Shown piece after piece: positions 12,131 to 25,349 of a stretch of 64,000 nt of DNA. The stretch is from NCBI GenBank assembly GCA_006937955.1, contig SSNP01000041.1:1492120-1556119 (forward strand), in the 5' to 3' direction. The notes under the pieces are model-generated. The model was not told the origin of the DNA. It ran no database searches and saw nothing but the letters and a program-made list of their open reading frames with translations. Position 1 is the first letter of the stretch. Each line of letters starts with the position of its first letter. This DNA is from Pachypanchax playfairii (Eukaryota > Chordata > Actinopteri > Cyprinodontiformes > Aplocheilidae). A program made the position numbers and the translations under genes.

Positions 12131-14170
12131 GTTCAGTTCAGTATTGTTTCTTTGTTGAACCAATTCATAACAAAATGCACTAAACAGAAGCAACCAGTCT
12201 AAATCATATCAGAAGGTTGAGACTTAGAGTTCAGTATAAACAAACAGTTTAATTCAGATGCAACATGTTGTCAGATAGAGTAAGTTAAAAAAAATACAAT
12301 TTAGAGAAAAGTTTTTTATCTAAAGAAGCAGCTGATTGTGCTGAAGCTTCACTTCAACTCAATCTTGAGCAGCATGAAGTGGAGAGAGGAAGAAACCTGC
12401 AGCAGAACCAGGAGGGCAGGAAAGAGATCCAGACAAATACTGATGAATTTGGGTCAATCATTATTTCTCTGGAAAGAGAAACAATGTTAAAGTTAACAGC
12501 AGCAACAATAATGATAATATTAAATACAAACATGGAGAGTGAAGAAACGTAATCAGTCTCTCCTCCAGCAGTCTGAGACTATAGGTGTCATGCCTGGAGG
12601 TTAGTATTGAACTCTGATGTAAACCCAAACTTTAGACCTACACACAGGAGCCTCGTAGTCAGTGTAAACAGTGTTTAAATATTAACAGTGCAGATGGTGA
12701 ACAACAACCAAAGATAGTGTAACAAGGGCTGGAGATCCGGGACTGGAGCTTGGGAGAAGATCTGACAGCGGAGGAGAAACAGGTTAGTGACGAGTTGATA
12801 GACAGATGAATATGATGCTGGTTGCGGTGCGTGGGGAATGTGCTCACAGAACTTATAGTGCGGGGAAGGCAGGTAGTGCGAGGAGGAAGGACTGAGGAAC
12901 CAGCAGTGGTGGTGGTGCTTTTCCAGGTGATGATAGCGGTACAGATAATCCAGAGTAGATGCTTTGTTTCCAGGTGTACAGGTGAGACAGGGGTGACAGC
13001 GATGTTGTTGTTCTGACCAGGACAGGTGCGGGAGATCCAGAGGGGACCAGAGACAGACCAGGACCAGAGACAGACCAGGACCAGAGAGACGAAGACGGTC
13101 GTGCCGGACCACGACGGAACCAGGAGCCCTCCAGACGGCGTGGCAGACGGCCAGCGCAAAGGAGGCGCTCAGGACCAGGACCAGGTCTAGGAAACGGGAA
13201 GGAAAGGATCAGGTAAGTACTCCTGTTTCAAAAGTTGTAATCAGGTGTTAGCTAGTCAGGCCACACGTTACCACAGTAAGTGTTGTAACAAACTGGCGTC
13301 TGTCTCCAGTTCCTCCTCTGCTTAAGTAACCAGCCACAGAGAACCACTGATCGTCTGCTGCCACGCCCTGCAATGAGAGGTTAGTCCAACCAAAAACACA
13401 AGCACCACACACCAGCTGCTGAGAACCTGACAATAGGAGCATAACTGAAGGGATGGATCAGGATGACCTAAGCTGACACTAACTATATGATTGATCACTA
13501 AGGAAATTTTGATGCTGAGTCTTAAAAGTAAGCAGAGAATTCATCTCATAGATTAAAAGTGGAAGCTGATAACTAAAAGCTCTACCTCCTGTTTTGCTGT
13601 TAGAGACGAGGAACCAGACCTGCAGTCTTAGAGCAAATTGCTCTGTTAGGAACATCTGGAACAATAAGGTCTTTAATATAAGATGGATCCTGGTTGTTTA
13701 GATCTTTGTGTGTGAGAAGAAACATTTTAAACTTTCTTCTGGATTTTACAGGGAGCCAATGAAGTGATACTAAAACAGGAGAAATATGATCTCTCATCAG
13801 AACTCTGGCAGCAGCATTTTGGATCAGCTGGAGGTCTTTAACAGAACTATTAGAACATCCTGATAATAAAGAATTACAAGCCTAGAATTAACAAATACAC
13901 TGACTAATGTTTCTGCATCACTTTTATTCAGAATGCTCTTAATTTTATCAACATTACGCAGGCGGAAGAAGGTCGTCATGGTAACATGCTTTATATGAGA
14001 GCTAAAGGAACGTGTCCTGGTAGAGATACACTAGGTTCTTTACATTGTTGTTGAAGGCCAAATTAATGCCATCTAAAGTAAATGTTCTTTAAGTGCTCAG
14101 ATCCAAAAACAATAAACTCTAAGTTTGTGGTTTTTGAATATTGAACAGAATTTCCTCATCAAAGTTTTAT
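12131..14170 (-). mobile_element. Old LINE (L2/CR1-like) 3' part, interrupted by a solo LTR
   Basis: Read on the minus strand, 13797-13600 encodes HISPVLVSLHWLPVKSRRKF and then FLLTHKDLN and SYIKDLIVP. A frameshifted continuation contains TGGRAFSYQLPLLI near 13585. This is the C-terminal region of fish non-LTR retrotransposon reverse transcriptases, where HWLPV...F...PSYL.DL...RAFSY recurs. The 3' UTR lies to the left, including CCTGGTTCTGCTGCAGG near 12400 (minus strand). The copy is frameshifted and inactive. An 847-bp LTR (12586-13432) splits it. The LINE clade is inferred; outer bounds are approximate. Confidence 0.6.
12586..13432. mobile_element. Solo LTR of an LTR retroelement, target duplication ATAGG
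   Basis: The 847-bp block begins TGTCATGCC and ends AACCTGACA, that is TG...CA with short inverted ends. It is flanked by the perfect 5-bp direct repeat ATAGG (12581-12585 and 13433-13437). A second copy in the same orientation lies at 54476-55315; shared stretches include GGTGCGTGGGGAATGTGCTC and CCAGAGGGGACCAGAGACAG. No gag or pol is present between the target repeats, so I read it as a solo LTR left by recombination. A small non-autonomous element with the same ends is the alternative. The two 145-166-codon minus-strand frames inside it are chance frames. Confidence 0.65.
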
Positions 14171-15845
14171 AAATATGTTAATGAACCAGATGTTAAAACA
14201 GAAAGGCTCTTACAAAGTTATTAACACCTAAGGAAGCAAAGTGGGCGGAGCAACATAAAATCAACACCTACCTGTCAATAGTTTTTCCAGAAGGTGCAGT
14301 TTTTTTAAAACATTGCACATTTTCTGTATGTTGTTCATAGCTACATAGTGAACAATCTATTTCATAAACTGGAACAGTCTGGTTACAGAATATAAAAATA
14401 TAATAAACTGCTCTTCATGTGGTAGATTTCCTGAGATTAAGTCTTGAGACAACTTCATACTTTAGTTTTTCTCTTCCCCTCTGAGTCGCACCCCAGGCCT
14501 CAACAACACAGGCTTGTCTAAGGTTTCTGTTTGGATTTTATAGGAGCTTCATCACCTGAACTCCCATGTTTGTGTTTTTAGCCTCGAACAGGGAGCTTGT
14601 TATTACACTTTCAACCGGCAAGAGTCACATGAAATCTCACAAAGTCCAGCACGTGGCTTTGATAGGATGAAAACAACACCTGGTAATGCCCTGAGCAGCT
14701 TGTGTGAACTGAAGCCAGTGTGATCTGTTATATAATGGAGAGGGTGAGTTGAATAATCTGAAGATTTCCTAATAGAAATAAAATGTGTTGTTGATTTGAA
14801 TGCGGAATAAATCTCATTAATAGAACGAGACCAACCATAGCAGAGCTCGAGATTAAAACATGATACAACAAATTCTCACATGCTATATTTTTAATCTTGA
14901 ACTATAATAGCTAGACTGGTGCTGTGACGTATTAACCCTAAAGAAGTGGTCCAAATAAAATGTTACTTTCCTTTAAAATTACTATTGATAGAGAAACTAG
15001 AAACACAGGTGTACTAATGGGATTTTTTAAAATTTACAAGGATGTTTTGGTAAAATTTTATAGCAAATAAGTTGTTAACCCTTTGGCTCTAACTGTGTCA
15101 TATTTGATATAGACCGGTTTCAGAGCTCTGAGAAGACGCATGTGTTTACGTGTCTTTGCATGATCCATCTTTAACTGGTGTTTGTAGATCACATGGTGAC
15201 AGTGAACTCTTCTTGAGCCCATACAGTAAGGTCCAGAATCAAACCTGGTTTTAACTCTCTGCTTATTCTCTGAATATGTTTACGGTATTTTTCACCGTAG
15301 ATGGTGGAACTTTACAATTTTAAATTGAAGACCATTTTTCTTGACATTTCCCACAGTCTCAGATGTGTGAACTTCTGCCCATCTTTACATCTGAAAAGTT
15401 CCGCCTCTCTGAAATGCTCCAATCCATTTCCTGTAGTGGCAGTTTAGGGTTTCAGCAGCTAACCTTGCACTGCAAGATGGATTCTCATGAGATTTAGAGT
15501 TTTCCAAACCAACAAATATTCATTCCGGAATAGCGCTATAACTGGTGGCAGCTTGTTGGAGTAGCTCTGTGACTTAGCTAGCATTTGCTAGCATTTTTTA
15601 TTCTTTTTGAGTATTTCTTGATGGTTTTTTCTTCTGGAAATATTTTCTAAATACTTTTCTTCTGATTTGGGTGCTGTGCTGATCGAGTTTTTTGCTGGAT
15701 TTGTCACTTTTTTGCCACTTGTTATGATGCGTAACCATGGCAACAAGAGACTTGTTTACAAGTAAGAGCAGCTAACTGACATTTCTGGCTGAAATAATCC
15801 TCAAATTGAAACTCTGGATCCCTGAAGAGCTCAAATAAAGAAGAC
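14171..15845. other. Intergenic DNA, no gene recognised
   Basis: AT-rich sequence between two LINE remnants. No coding pattern, RNA gene or bounded repeat was seen. Confidence 0.45.
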
Positions 15846-16500
15846 ATGGATGCAGAGCAGGAGCAGAGTGAAGAGAGAGAAGTTTAAACCTTCACTTCCA
15901 TCAGTCATATTGACAAATGTGAGATCTCTTCATAACAAAATGGATGAACTTGAAACTCTGTTGAAGTGCAGCATCATGTGTTTCACTGAGACATGGCTAA
16001 AGGGACATATCCTGGACTCCGGTGTGTCTTTGTCTGGCTTTCAAACAATACGGACAGACAGAGATTTGAAGAGGAGCGAAAAAAGAAGAGGAGTTTGTCA
16101 GTTGATCACATCTGCAGTTACCTGTTGGGGGCGGAGCATCAGAGTATGTGACACGAGGAGGCTGAACTGATAGATATGGAGGACTGGTTCTGTCCTGGAG
16201 ACTGAACTGGATTCTCTTGAGTTGATTGTCCAAAGGAGGATGAAGACCATGATGGAAAACCCTCATCATCCTCTTCAGAACACAGTAACTCAACAACAGA
16301 GTGTCTTTAGTCAGAAGATTCTTCATAATCCGCTGCAGCACAGACCGCTACAGGAGATCCTTCCTATCCACAGCTAGAACTCTCTACAGGAGATCCTTCC
16401 TGTCCACAGCTAGAACTCTCTATGGCTCCCTGAAGAATAACTGAGCTACAACAACACTTGAATTTCCCTTCGGGGATTAATAAAGTATTTTTGATTTTTT
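15846..16500 (+). mobile_element. Internally deleted LINE: endonuclease start joined to 3' end
   Basis: The plus-strand frame 15850-16092 reads VILTNVRSLHNKMDELETLL, then MCFTETWL and SLSGFQTIRTDRD. This is the N-terminal part of the APE-type endonuclease of fish LINEs, with the N-V-R-S-L and T-E-T-W-L motifs. After KRRG near 16092 the similarity jumps to the 3' end of the same kind of element (CGCTACAGGAGATCC), ending in a GAATTTCCCTTCGGGGATTA tail followed by ATAAAGTA. The rest of the endonuclease and nearly all of the reverse transcriptase are deleted. The 3' part holds a 36-bp tandem duplication (16348-16383 and 16384-16419). Confidence 0.7.
16348..16419 (+). repeat. 36-bp tandem duplication within the LINE 3' end
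   Basis: Two adjacent copies begin CTACAGGAGATCCTTCCT and differ at one visible position (A versus G after CCT). It is a local duplication in a dead LINE. Confidence 0.8.
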
Positions 16501-17504
16501 GATTTTGATCTAGTCAGCAGCGGGCTAAATAAGAGCTTTCATGTTAAGATGTAGCAGTCATTATTATCATGACTATTATTATCCCATTCACTAGAAAACA
16601 CTCAGAGCGCAGTGCCCCAACAAGCAGCTCATTTTACTCATAATGTGATCCACACATAAAATTAATAACCCTACAACCATTACTGGATTCATTGAACATG
16701 AAAACAAACCGTTAGCATTTGGAACCATGTCGATATCATCATCAGTTTAACAGTGGTTCATGATAAATAGTATTATCACAATGGAGGTTTTCAAAATGAA
16801 CACCCAATGTAAATATCAGTTTATTTTATTATCTAGTAAATGCATTATGTCTAACATCAAATAAACAATTCAGTTTAAACGAAAAAGCTCTGGCAACCAG
16901 TTCATGTATCAGATTTCTAAAGGTTAGCGATCTGTTAAATTGTGAGCCGGGATCAGACTTGTTTTTCTGGCACATTCCACAGATACTTAATCAGCTTGGG
17001 ATTTGTCAAATTTGGGGACTGATTCACCACTTTGGACTTTTTGTTTCACTTCTCAAAAAAACAGCAATGCACAAGTTCTTTCTGTGTAACAGTCTGGGGT
17101 ATACATCAAATTATGGGTTGTGTCAGTAAACCATATCAGCTGATTATTTGTGGGGCCAGGTAATGGTCTTGAATCAAATCTAAGAGCAGGTTCTCCAAAC
17201 CTTCTAACAGTATTAGGATCTTCATATCAGATGGCGGTTGGATGGAAAACAGACTGCGGGACTAAACAGATTACTGATAAGGACCTCCTGCAGCAATTAG
17301 GAGCGCTGTCAGTCTGAGCAACAGCATTACTGAAGATTCTTTTAAGATGCATTATGCGGTGATATTTCTATACAAAGGTCTTAATGGATACATTAAAATT
17401 TTATTAATTATCTGACTGCTGTTGTGGATTCCCAACTCCAAATGTGAGACTGACTGGTAGATTACAGAAGTGTCAAAATGATCTTAAATGCTTTAACTAG
17501 TATA
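16501..17504. other. Intergenic DNA, nothing recognised
   Basis: AT-rich sequence after the LINE tail. No exon, RNA gene or bounded repeat seen. Confidence 0.4.
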
Positions 17505-18084
17505 ATTCTGTCAGGAGCTGATCCTGGAACAGAACTCGAACATGCAGAAGCAGAGAGGGGAGTGGTCTGGTATAAACATAAGTTTATTAAAATGAAGGTG
17601 GAGTTAAACAAAAGACACAATGGTGAGTTTGTCTGTGGGATGCACAGAGAGCCTGGATTCTGAGAGAGAGAGAGTGCAGAACAGGGTCTAGCGATACAGA
17701 CAGACTCCAGAACAAACTCTTCCTGAGTAATTCTAATCACTATGACTCCTCTTTGTAATCTCTTACACATATCCTCCACTGGAGGTGCGTCCAAATTGAA
17801 TCTCCAATATGTAAATCCTAGGTTAGGTCTCTCTGAGGTCAGTAATGACAAAGACAGAGATAAACCTAGAGTCCAGTGAGGAACAGACAGGCCGGGGTTC
17901 TGGAAACTGGTCAATAAACACTATGATGAAACTATGACTAAAACGCTGAATGACTACAAGACGTTAACAAACAATCTGGCACCATACTGCTGTGAGACTA
18001 TGTGGTTAATATAGGGCCAGATCAGGAACATGAACAGGTGCAATCAGTTAATCCTGATGACAGGAAGATGACAGAAACTTGACA
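17505..18084. repeat. LTR-like dispersed repeat with TGTCA...TGACA ends
   Basis: The block begins TGTCAGGAGCTG near 17510 and ends ACTTGACA near 18084, in the style of LTR ends. On the minus strand it has CACCTGTTCATG followed by a TATATTAACC-type promoter-like stretch, as in LTR-like repeats near 63402. I see no matching target duplication at the flanks, so the boundaries and class are uncertain. The 150-codon minus frame inside it has no domain pattern. Confidence 0.35.
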
Positions 18085-19783
18085 TGAAACTAGTGATTCA
18101 AGATTATTTCATGTTTATACCAGTAAAAACTGTATATTTTATAATTTACTGAGCAGTTAACAAATCTTTCTGGTTGGATAAATGTTTGGGGCCAATAAAC
18201 CAAGATTAAATTCACACTGCAGGAGTTAATGCTCAGATTCAGTTAACCTGCACGTCAGAATCCGAATCAGGTTTATTCGGCTTTTAAGTTACACTCACAG
18301 GGAATTTGGCTCTGGTTCACATTTACTCTTGTACTTATAGACAGACATACTGAAGATAAACAGACACTGCACAAAGACCACAATAAATGGCCTGGTGGCC
18401 AGAACAGTCACAGGTAGGAACAAATGGGGCAGAATGAAAATAAGGTAGGATCAGACCTGGTACATGACAGATGATTGAAAATGGAGACCTATCGATGATG
18501 GTGTGGTGACGTGCACTGGTGTGTCTTGTTTGCCATGAATTTGAAACTGAACTGGCCTTGCTGTGACTAATCACATGGTAGCATGATGCTAGTAATCTTG
18601 TAAATGGACAGACACTGGTGCAGCTGTGGGTGTACATGCTGGGATCGCCATGGGAACATGCTGCTTTTGTCATGTAGGTTATGGAAAGTTTTCATCCGTA
18701 ACCAGGGACAAGAACTGAAAATTTTGTCCTATATAAAAAACATCTGCTGTATCAACATTTAACTCTTTTGTGTGTTGCACCTGTTGAAAAAACTATTTAC
18801 ATTCATTGTTGTGATAAAAATTTCTGATAATAATCCAGATTTATAACTTTAATTGGGAAAAAATTAGGTCCAACTTGGATAAAGGCTTTTAGACTTGTTT
18901 TTATATTATAATTTATTCTGCAATTGCTCCAAAAGACACCTATTTTTTCAATATTTACTTATTTTTGACTGTCCTTTTATTAGTTATTAATAACCTAAAA
19001 GTGTTAGAAGGTTTGTGATTGGATGTTGCTTTGATGTCTCACCCAATTGACACCAGCTATCCAAAACTTCCTGTCCATCAGAGAGCTGGTTGCTCTCAGA
19101 TTTCTGTCTTCACATTTGGAAAGTTTGTGTTACCATATGTGGAGGCTTCCATGTGATCCAGTTAATCCTGTGGATTGAGCACAGATGGCCCAGATTGAGT
19201 CCGCTTGCTGGTGGTGGCAGCGTTTTTGTTGACTGGGAAGACAAATTTAACCAACACAGATTAAACCACTTATGTTTTTAACTTTTATTATTTATTGCAA
19301 CCATTTGAAAAAAAAAAGTCTCTTGTCTCTGAGTTATATGCCAAAGCAATTACATAAATCCCATCCACATATTAGAAATGTTTGATTATATAATCTGGGT
19401 TATTTTTTCCGTTTGGCTGATTTACAACAGTGTTAGCTAAGAAATTATCATGAAAAGGGTCAGCTGAGGCATATAAGACCAAGACCTTTAGCTAAAACAG
19501 CTCAAACGTCTCAATTTAACATGTATTTTTATTAACATGAAATTCTACGTCACTTAAAAGCATACATAGTACATCCAGAATCAAAATGTAGCACATTTAG
19601 TTTGCAAGGGGTGAATCCGACAGTCGTTTTTAAAATATCTTTCCCATCAAAATTTGTGTAAAGATTCATAAAATGATAAAACATTTAGAAGACTGGGGCG
19701 GATTCAGATACAAGTGGCTAAAATTAGATCATCATCTGAAATATTTATGTGTTTTATTTGAACTGAAAGAGTTCCTGGTGGCG
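18085..19783. other. Intergenic DNA upstream of the slc16a7 CpG block
   Basis: AT-rich sequence with no recognised gene. It lies directly upstream of the probable slc16a7 promoter and could hold regulatory sites, but none can be named. Confidence 0.4.
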
Positions 19784-19964
19784 CGGTGCGCGCAGCGCCG
19801 CCCTCTGCAGCGCTCATTCAGCGCGCGTCTTTCAGCTGCGCTCGTGCGGCTCTCAACACTCAGGAAAGCCAAACTCTCTCACAGACATCCACTTCACGGG
19901 CACACGCATCTTTCCACTTCAAGGTCACCGAGCCGGCAGGCGGACGTTTTCAGTCATTTTAAAG
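19784..19964 (+). promoter_or_regulatory. slc16a7: Probable slc16a7 CpG promoter and untranslated exon 1
   Basis: A sharp CG-rich island (GGCGCGGTGCGCGCAGCGCC near 19782) stands out of AT-rich DNA. It ends in a good donor, AAAG followed by GTAACT at 19965. The next plus-strand acceptor with a known partner is the slc16a7 first coding exon at 32016, whose leader needs at least one upstream 5' exon. MCT genes commonly have untranslated first exons. The transcription start is not fixed, and the link between this exon and the gene is inferred. Confidence 0.45.
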
Positions 19965-22900
19965 GTAACTATAAGAATTCATGTCTGTTTGTTTCCGCTC
20001 AGAGGAAAAAACAAAAACCGGCTGCTGCTGGTAATCACGGAGAGAATCCTGTGCGGCGGTTATCTGATTATTTTTTGGAGGGAAGGGGGGGCAGGTGATC
20101 CTGTACAATGACTAAGAACTGCAGTAAATCCTGTGTAAATCTTCCATCCGGTTTGATGTCCTTGTTACATGGCTGAAGACATTTTGTGATGCGTTTAGGA
20201 GCCTTCAGAGAGAGACAGAAATCCGCGTATGCTCAGCGAAACATATCCAATTGAACTAAATCTGCGTCTGTAAATTCTGAAGCTGCATTCAGAGTCAGCA
20301 CAGGCCCGGGGATCTGAGACCGGCTTCATCCGGTCCTTATCCCTACAGCAGCATCATATGATCAAGCTGCGGTGCGGAGGAATCTCTGATACACTCAGCT
20401 GCTATCTCACTGGATTTGACCCAAAAAGCAGCAGAAAAAAGAAAAACCTCAAACTGATGGTGAAAAGAAGGGGTGAGGATTTGTTTAACACAACAGGTTG
20501 GCTTCATGTGGTTAGTGGCAGGGTGCTGAACTAGGATTCATGTAGGTTTGTTAAAGTTTGAATGAGAAAGTCTCTTGAGATCTTTTTGGTTTATTGAGGT
20601 GAAACATTTAGGACATGATTAAATCTTTGGCTCCACCTGCACTATAACATCCTGTTGCAAGTGTGACGTCCTGTAAGGTTTCAATTAAATAAACGTTCTC
20701 ATTGGCTCCTAATACAGGAACATTTTAAACAGCTTGCTGTGGCAGAGTATCATAATGTTACTCAGTGAGTGTGCAGGTGAAGGTTCTCAGTCATCCAGCC
20801 TAAAAGCTGCAACTCTACTTTTCATTTTGCACTGATCCAGCTGCCCCACCAGTCGCATCACTCGGGGAATGTTTTACTCAACAGCGCCTCATGTGGCCAA
20901 GAGCTGCAATTACACGACGTGGGCTGGAACACAATGTCTCCTGAGGAGAAAAGTCACCTTCCACAAAATATATAAACACCACTTTGGTTGTAAATAAAAA
21001 TATAACCACAATAAATCATTCTGCTCAGCTCAGACCTGTTTCCACTGGTAATCTATGAAATGTCTAAATATCAGTAGCATTTTACTAAAGCTCATAGGTT
21101 AATCCAGCATTTTAACTGGGATGCAACAAATTACAAACAACATTTATGAATGTGTTTTCCAAAATGTATTCCCAGGCATTTTTCAGTATACTGTAATTTC
21201 CAGACTACTGAGTGCACCTGAACATAAGCTGCACCCACTAACTGTAAAAAAAATAGAGATTTGTACATATACAGGTCACAATTACCTATAAGCTGTTTAA
21301 GTTGTAACATGAGATATTAAATATGTTTAAGGGTATGTATAAATATGCATTCTAAATGCCTTTTTCTGAACATTATAGTGCCTATGATGCCTAATTTACA
21401 TTCAGCAACTCCTTTCCTTTTCAGCTAGATCAACTGACTTTAACTTGAAAGCTGATTGATTTAATTTTGAATTTTGCCAAAATTGTGTCGAAAGACAAAC
21501 ATGTTCTCAAAATAGTAACATTTTTCACGCGGTTTATTACTTTGTGTCAGGAAGGGAGAGAAATCAGAGAAAACTCGACCAAGTTGCCATTAAAATGGGG
21601 AAAATTCTGAGCAAATTGAAACAAAACTTTGTGACTAAATTGCAGCAAGAAACTATTTTTTTTAATACCACGTGACCTGGCCGTATATAAAACAAACCAC
21701 ATTTAGTGTGATTCCAATCTAAATGTGCATATTTACACACAATCTCCAGTTTGTGCACATAAGTATAGTAATTTTTAGCCAAATTTGTCTCCAAGCTAAC
21801 AGAAGAGCAGGGACCTTTCTGAAAACATGCGTCACTATTTTATTTATCATACTGACTCAAATACTGGTAGTACGGGGGTTGACGTGTGTTTTTTTTTTTT
21901 TCAGGTTGCAGCTAATTTAATGGTCTTGTCTCATTTCTTTTCCAAAAAATAAATATTTTAGAGCAGAAGTAAAAAAAGCTTTTTTAAAAAAAGTCTTTCA
22001 ATGCAGAAACTGGACTTAACGTACAGGCCGTATTTAAAGCCAAAGAGAGGCACAAAGACATGATGTCATTCCAAGCGTGTCACCTCTGTCAAATGTTGTG
22101 AAAACAGTGCCTCCATTGTATTAGTTTCACTCAACTGTTTAAATACAAATGGAAAAAAAGATAATGGTGACAAGTTTACACACATTTCAAATGGCATGTT
22201 AGCAATTATTTGATTAACAATTAATTAAAACAAAATTAGTGGAGGGAACTGTAAGAACAAATGAGTCAGTATTTGATTCACAGATTTTTTTGACAATAAA
22301 AGTAAGTTGATCACATGCATTTTGACAGATGTGTCATCTGTAAGAAGAAAATGTTTGTTTTAAGACAAATGTGTGCTAATAAGTGCTAATAACTATCAGA
22401 GATCCTTGAAATCAGAGGACATGATGAACGCTTTAAGCCTCTGACCTCCACGATGTGGTTGGAGGTGTGTCGCACAGAAGCAGCTTTTGATTGGCTGTTG
22501 AATGTAGGTGTTGGACTTTTAAAATCAAGGCTCACGTCCAAGAATCAGCTCAGTGGTTTTAAATGAAAGTTTGAGGACAAGTTTTATTGTCTCACTGAGG
22601 AAACTGGAGTTTGTTGATCAAGGTCATGCGCACTTACTTGATCATGTATTGAGAATACGTCATTGGTCTTTAAGGAGTTGCTAATTATGTTAATGATGAA
22701 CTATTTGTGAAACCAAGTAAACAGTGTTACTCTGAAGTAACCTTAGAGCTAATCTCGCGTTGCCATAACTTTAAGTCACAGCATGAGACTTAAATGAAGA
22801 GGGTGGGGGAGTGATGATCATGCTGGTAGCATAGAGGTCAAGTCTCCATGAAGCCTTTCAGCACCCGGTTGTCTGAAAAAATTTCACAAAAACTTTTTTG

Positions 22901-23104
22901 ATATTTATTTTCATGAAGTGTAAGTTGAACTTTGGAGGCACGTCTGAAAAGCTAAAAGTAGTTGATTTTTCTCAAGTTACAAAACCAGGAAATACTTTTT
23001 GCTTTTGTGCTAATTAAACTAATTTTTAGATGGTTAATAATTGTCAGATCTAATTGTTCTTCAACTTGAAATTCTAAATAAAACATATGTTTATTTTAAA
23101 TAAG

Positions 23105-23285
23105 AAATTGGCACATATAATAATAATAATAATAATAATGTTTTCCTTTATTAATTCCTCAAGGAAATTTTCAGTTCAGTGTCTTGCCCAAGGATACTTA
23201 GACGTAGTACGGGGGATTGAACCCGCAGTCCTTTGAACAAAAAGCAATCTCCCTTCCACTAGACTACACCGCCGCCGATCACTCA
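23105..23285 (-). repeat. tRNA-derived SINE, minus strand
   Basis: Read on the minus strand it starts GGCGGCGGTGTAGTCTAGTGG (A-box-like) and has GCGGGTTCAATCCCCCG (B-box-like) about 50 bases on. Then comes TCCTTGGGCAAGACACTGAA, a body sequence common in fish SINEs, and a TTCCTTGAGGAATTAATAAA tail and an ATT microsatellite. It is not a tRNA gene: there is no anticodon arm or acceptor pairing. Confidence 0.6.
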
Positions 23286-25349
23286 GATTCTGGTGTTTTG
23301 TTGGTCATTTAAAAGATATTTACAGAATCACATTGATAGTTTGCTTTCAGTTATATTTAGTTTAATTCAGTCATACTTTATTAAAAAAAAAACTGTAATG
23401 AAACAAAATGATTTGGGGTGTGTGTGGTCAGATGTGAAAGTCTTGTTCAGCTTCTGGTTTTCTGTTGCGTATAAAATACTTACAATCGACCCAATTAAAA
23501 CGCATGTGTCTCAAAATGTATGAATTCAATTTTTAACTTCTTTATTATATTTCAACAATAGTCAAACACATTTGTTTGTTTTTTAATGATTGATATTTAC
23601 CTGAATTGCCAATATTTGAATCTGTTCAGCTCAAGTTGGACCAAGTATATCCAATATGCCATCAGTGGTCCTCGACACACCTTTATGTATACAGTTAGGA
23701 TGTCGATATGAAGTATGTCCCTGTAGACCAGATGGACCTTTAGGATGAAATTCTATGACGCTCTTTATTATCCCCATTTATGAAGAATAAGTTGACACAC
23801 TTGGTATCGACGCCCACAACTTGGAGGTAAAGCTAAGGATAGAGGAGAGGTATAAAAGCTGATTGGTCCTTACTGCTGGTCCGGTACTGTTTTGCTGTAA
23901 TTATATATAATCATGAAAATGGAAGTGATGATATGAGCAAGAGTATCAGCAGATCTTTTAAAGTTCCCGGAGAAAACGTCTCCGATTTTGAGAAAGAGTG
24001 AAAGACAAAAATGGCAGCTGGAGAATTTTCCATGCAAAAAATAAAATACCTTAATTCAACATCTTCAATGTATTTTTAGTCATCTTTAGATATAGATTAT
24101 TTAATTATTATGCTTTGATATTATAAGAATGAAACACCACCAGTAGGTGTCAGCCTATGGAGTCACACTAGAGTTCAATGTGGTGGATTAAACAAATATA
24201 AAATATCCAAACATACAAGAAACCAGCTCTGGAATGGCTGTTTACTGTAATGGCCACTTTGCATGAAAAGGGTTGTATAAAAACAGAATATTACAATAAA
24301 GAGGTACGTGTAGACAGGAGATTAGGGTGTTGGTTGGGTTTTTGGTATTTTTAGTTTCACGTGTTATTTTTGTAGCTGCTTTGGATGATGCATCATAAGC
24401 TTAGCGGTTGCGAGGCTAAAAACACAACCAGCTTTTATGGTGGTTGAAGCATCTACTTCTCTTCTACATTCCAAATTCTTCAAATGACACTTATTTTCTG
24501 TCTCACTGCCTCATAATTCTTAAAACATTCTATACTACTTGATGGAATTTTGATTTAATGACAGTTTAATGTCTGTCATTTACCATTTTAACTAACAAAA
24601 CTTTTCCACAGAAGAATTGACATAGTGGATATACATAACACATAAACAAATTCCATGCATCTGTTCCTCTAAATTGTTTTTTAGAGCAGAGGAGATGCCA
24701 GTCACTCATACGTCAGTTCCCCTTCCAGCAGAAATGGCACTTAGTGAGACTCCAGGTTTAGGAAGCAGAAGTGTTGACATTGTAATGACTGAACAGTGAC
24801 TTTGCTTTGCTTGACTTCTTATGTACTTATATGGCTTATTAAAATGAGCAGTGTAAAGCTGGAACATTTAAGTCTGCAGTCTGCTGCACATTTATGGCCA
24901 TTCTATTTGGAGCTTCATATTCAAACCCATCTACTTAAGCTGCTTATGAGTTCTAAGGAAACACCATGCATTGTTGTCACGTTCAATCAATCAAAATCCA
25001 TATCTTCACTGAGAGCTGCTGTCGACAGCCTGTAATCTGATTAGCGTGGATTAGATTCACTGTGTGGAGCTTTGGGGGGAAAAAAAGGCGTAATCTCTAA
25101 CTTTGATTAAAGGGGCAATACAAGGACTTCGTAGTCAGGATTATACTTTGAATCAGTGGGCAAGTTTTAGCACGTTACTTTTAAACTACTAAGCCACGCA
25201 GCAAGTAATAATCCCGGAAAAATCGGTTAAAGCAAAACACATTGTGAAACAAAAATACTTGACAGACTTTTGATTTTACTTTTCCAAGTAACGTTTCCTA
25301 TTCTATTCTTCATGTATAAACACTATCGCCCTACTCTGTGTTTGTCCTA

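Noticed and set aside
12659..13159. 166- and 145-codon overlapping minus-strand frames
   Set aside because: They lie inside the solo LTR, overlap each other in different frames, are rich in low-complexity Ser/Thr/His, and match no protein pattern.
17462..17914. 150-codon minus frame
   Set aside because: It lies inside an LTR-like repeat, is Ser/Leu-rich from simple sequence, and shows no domain.
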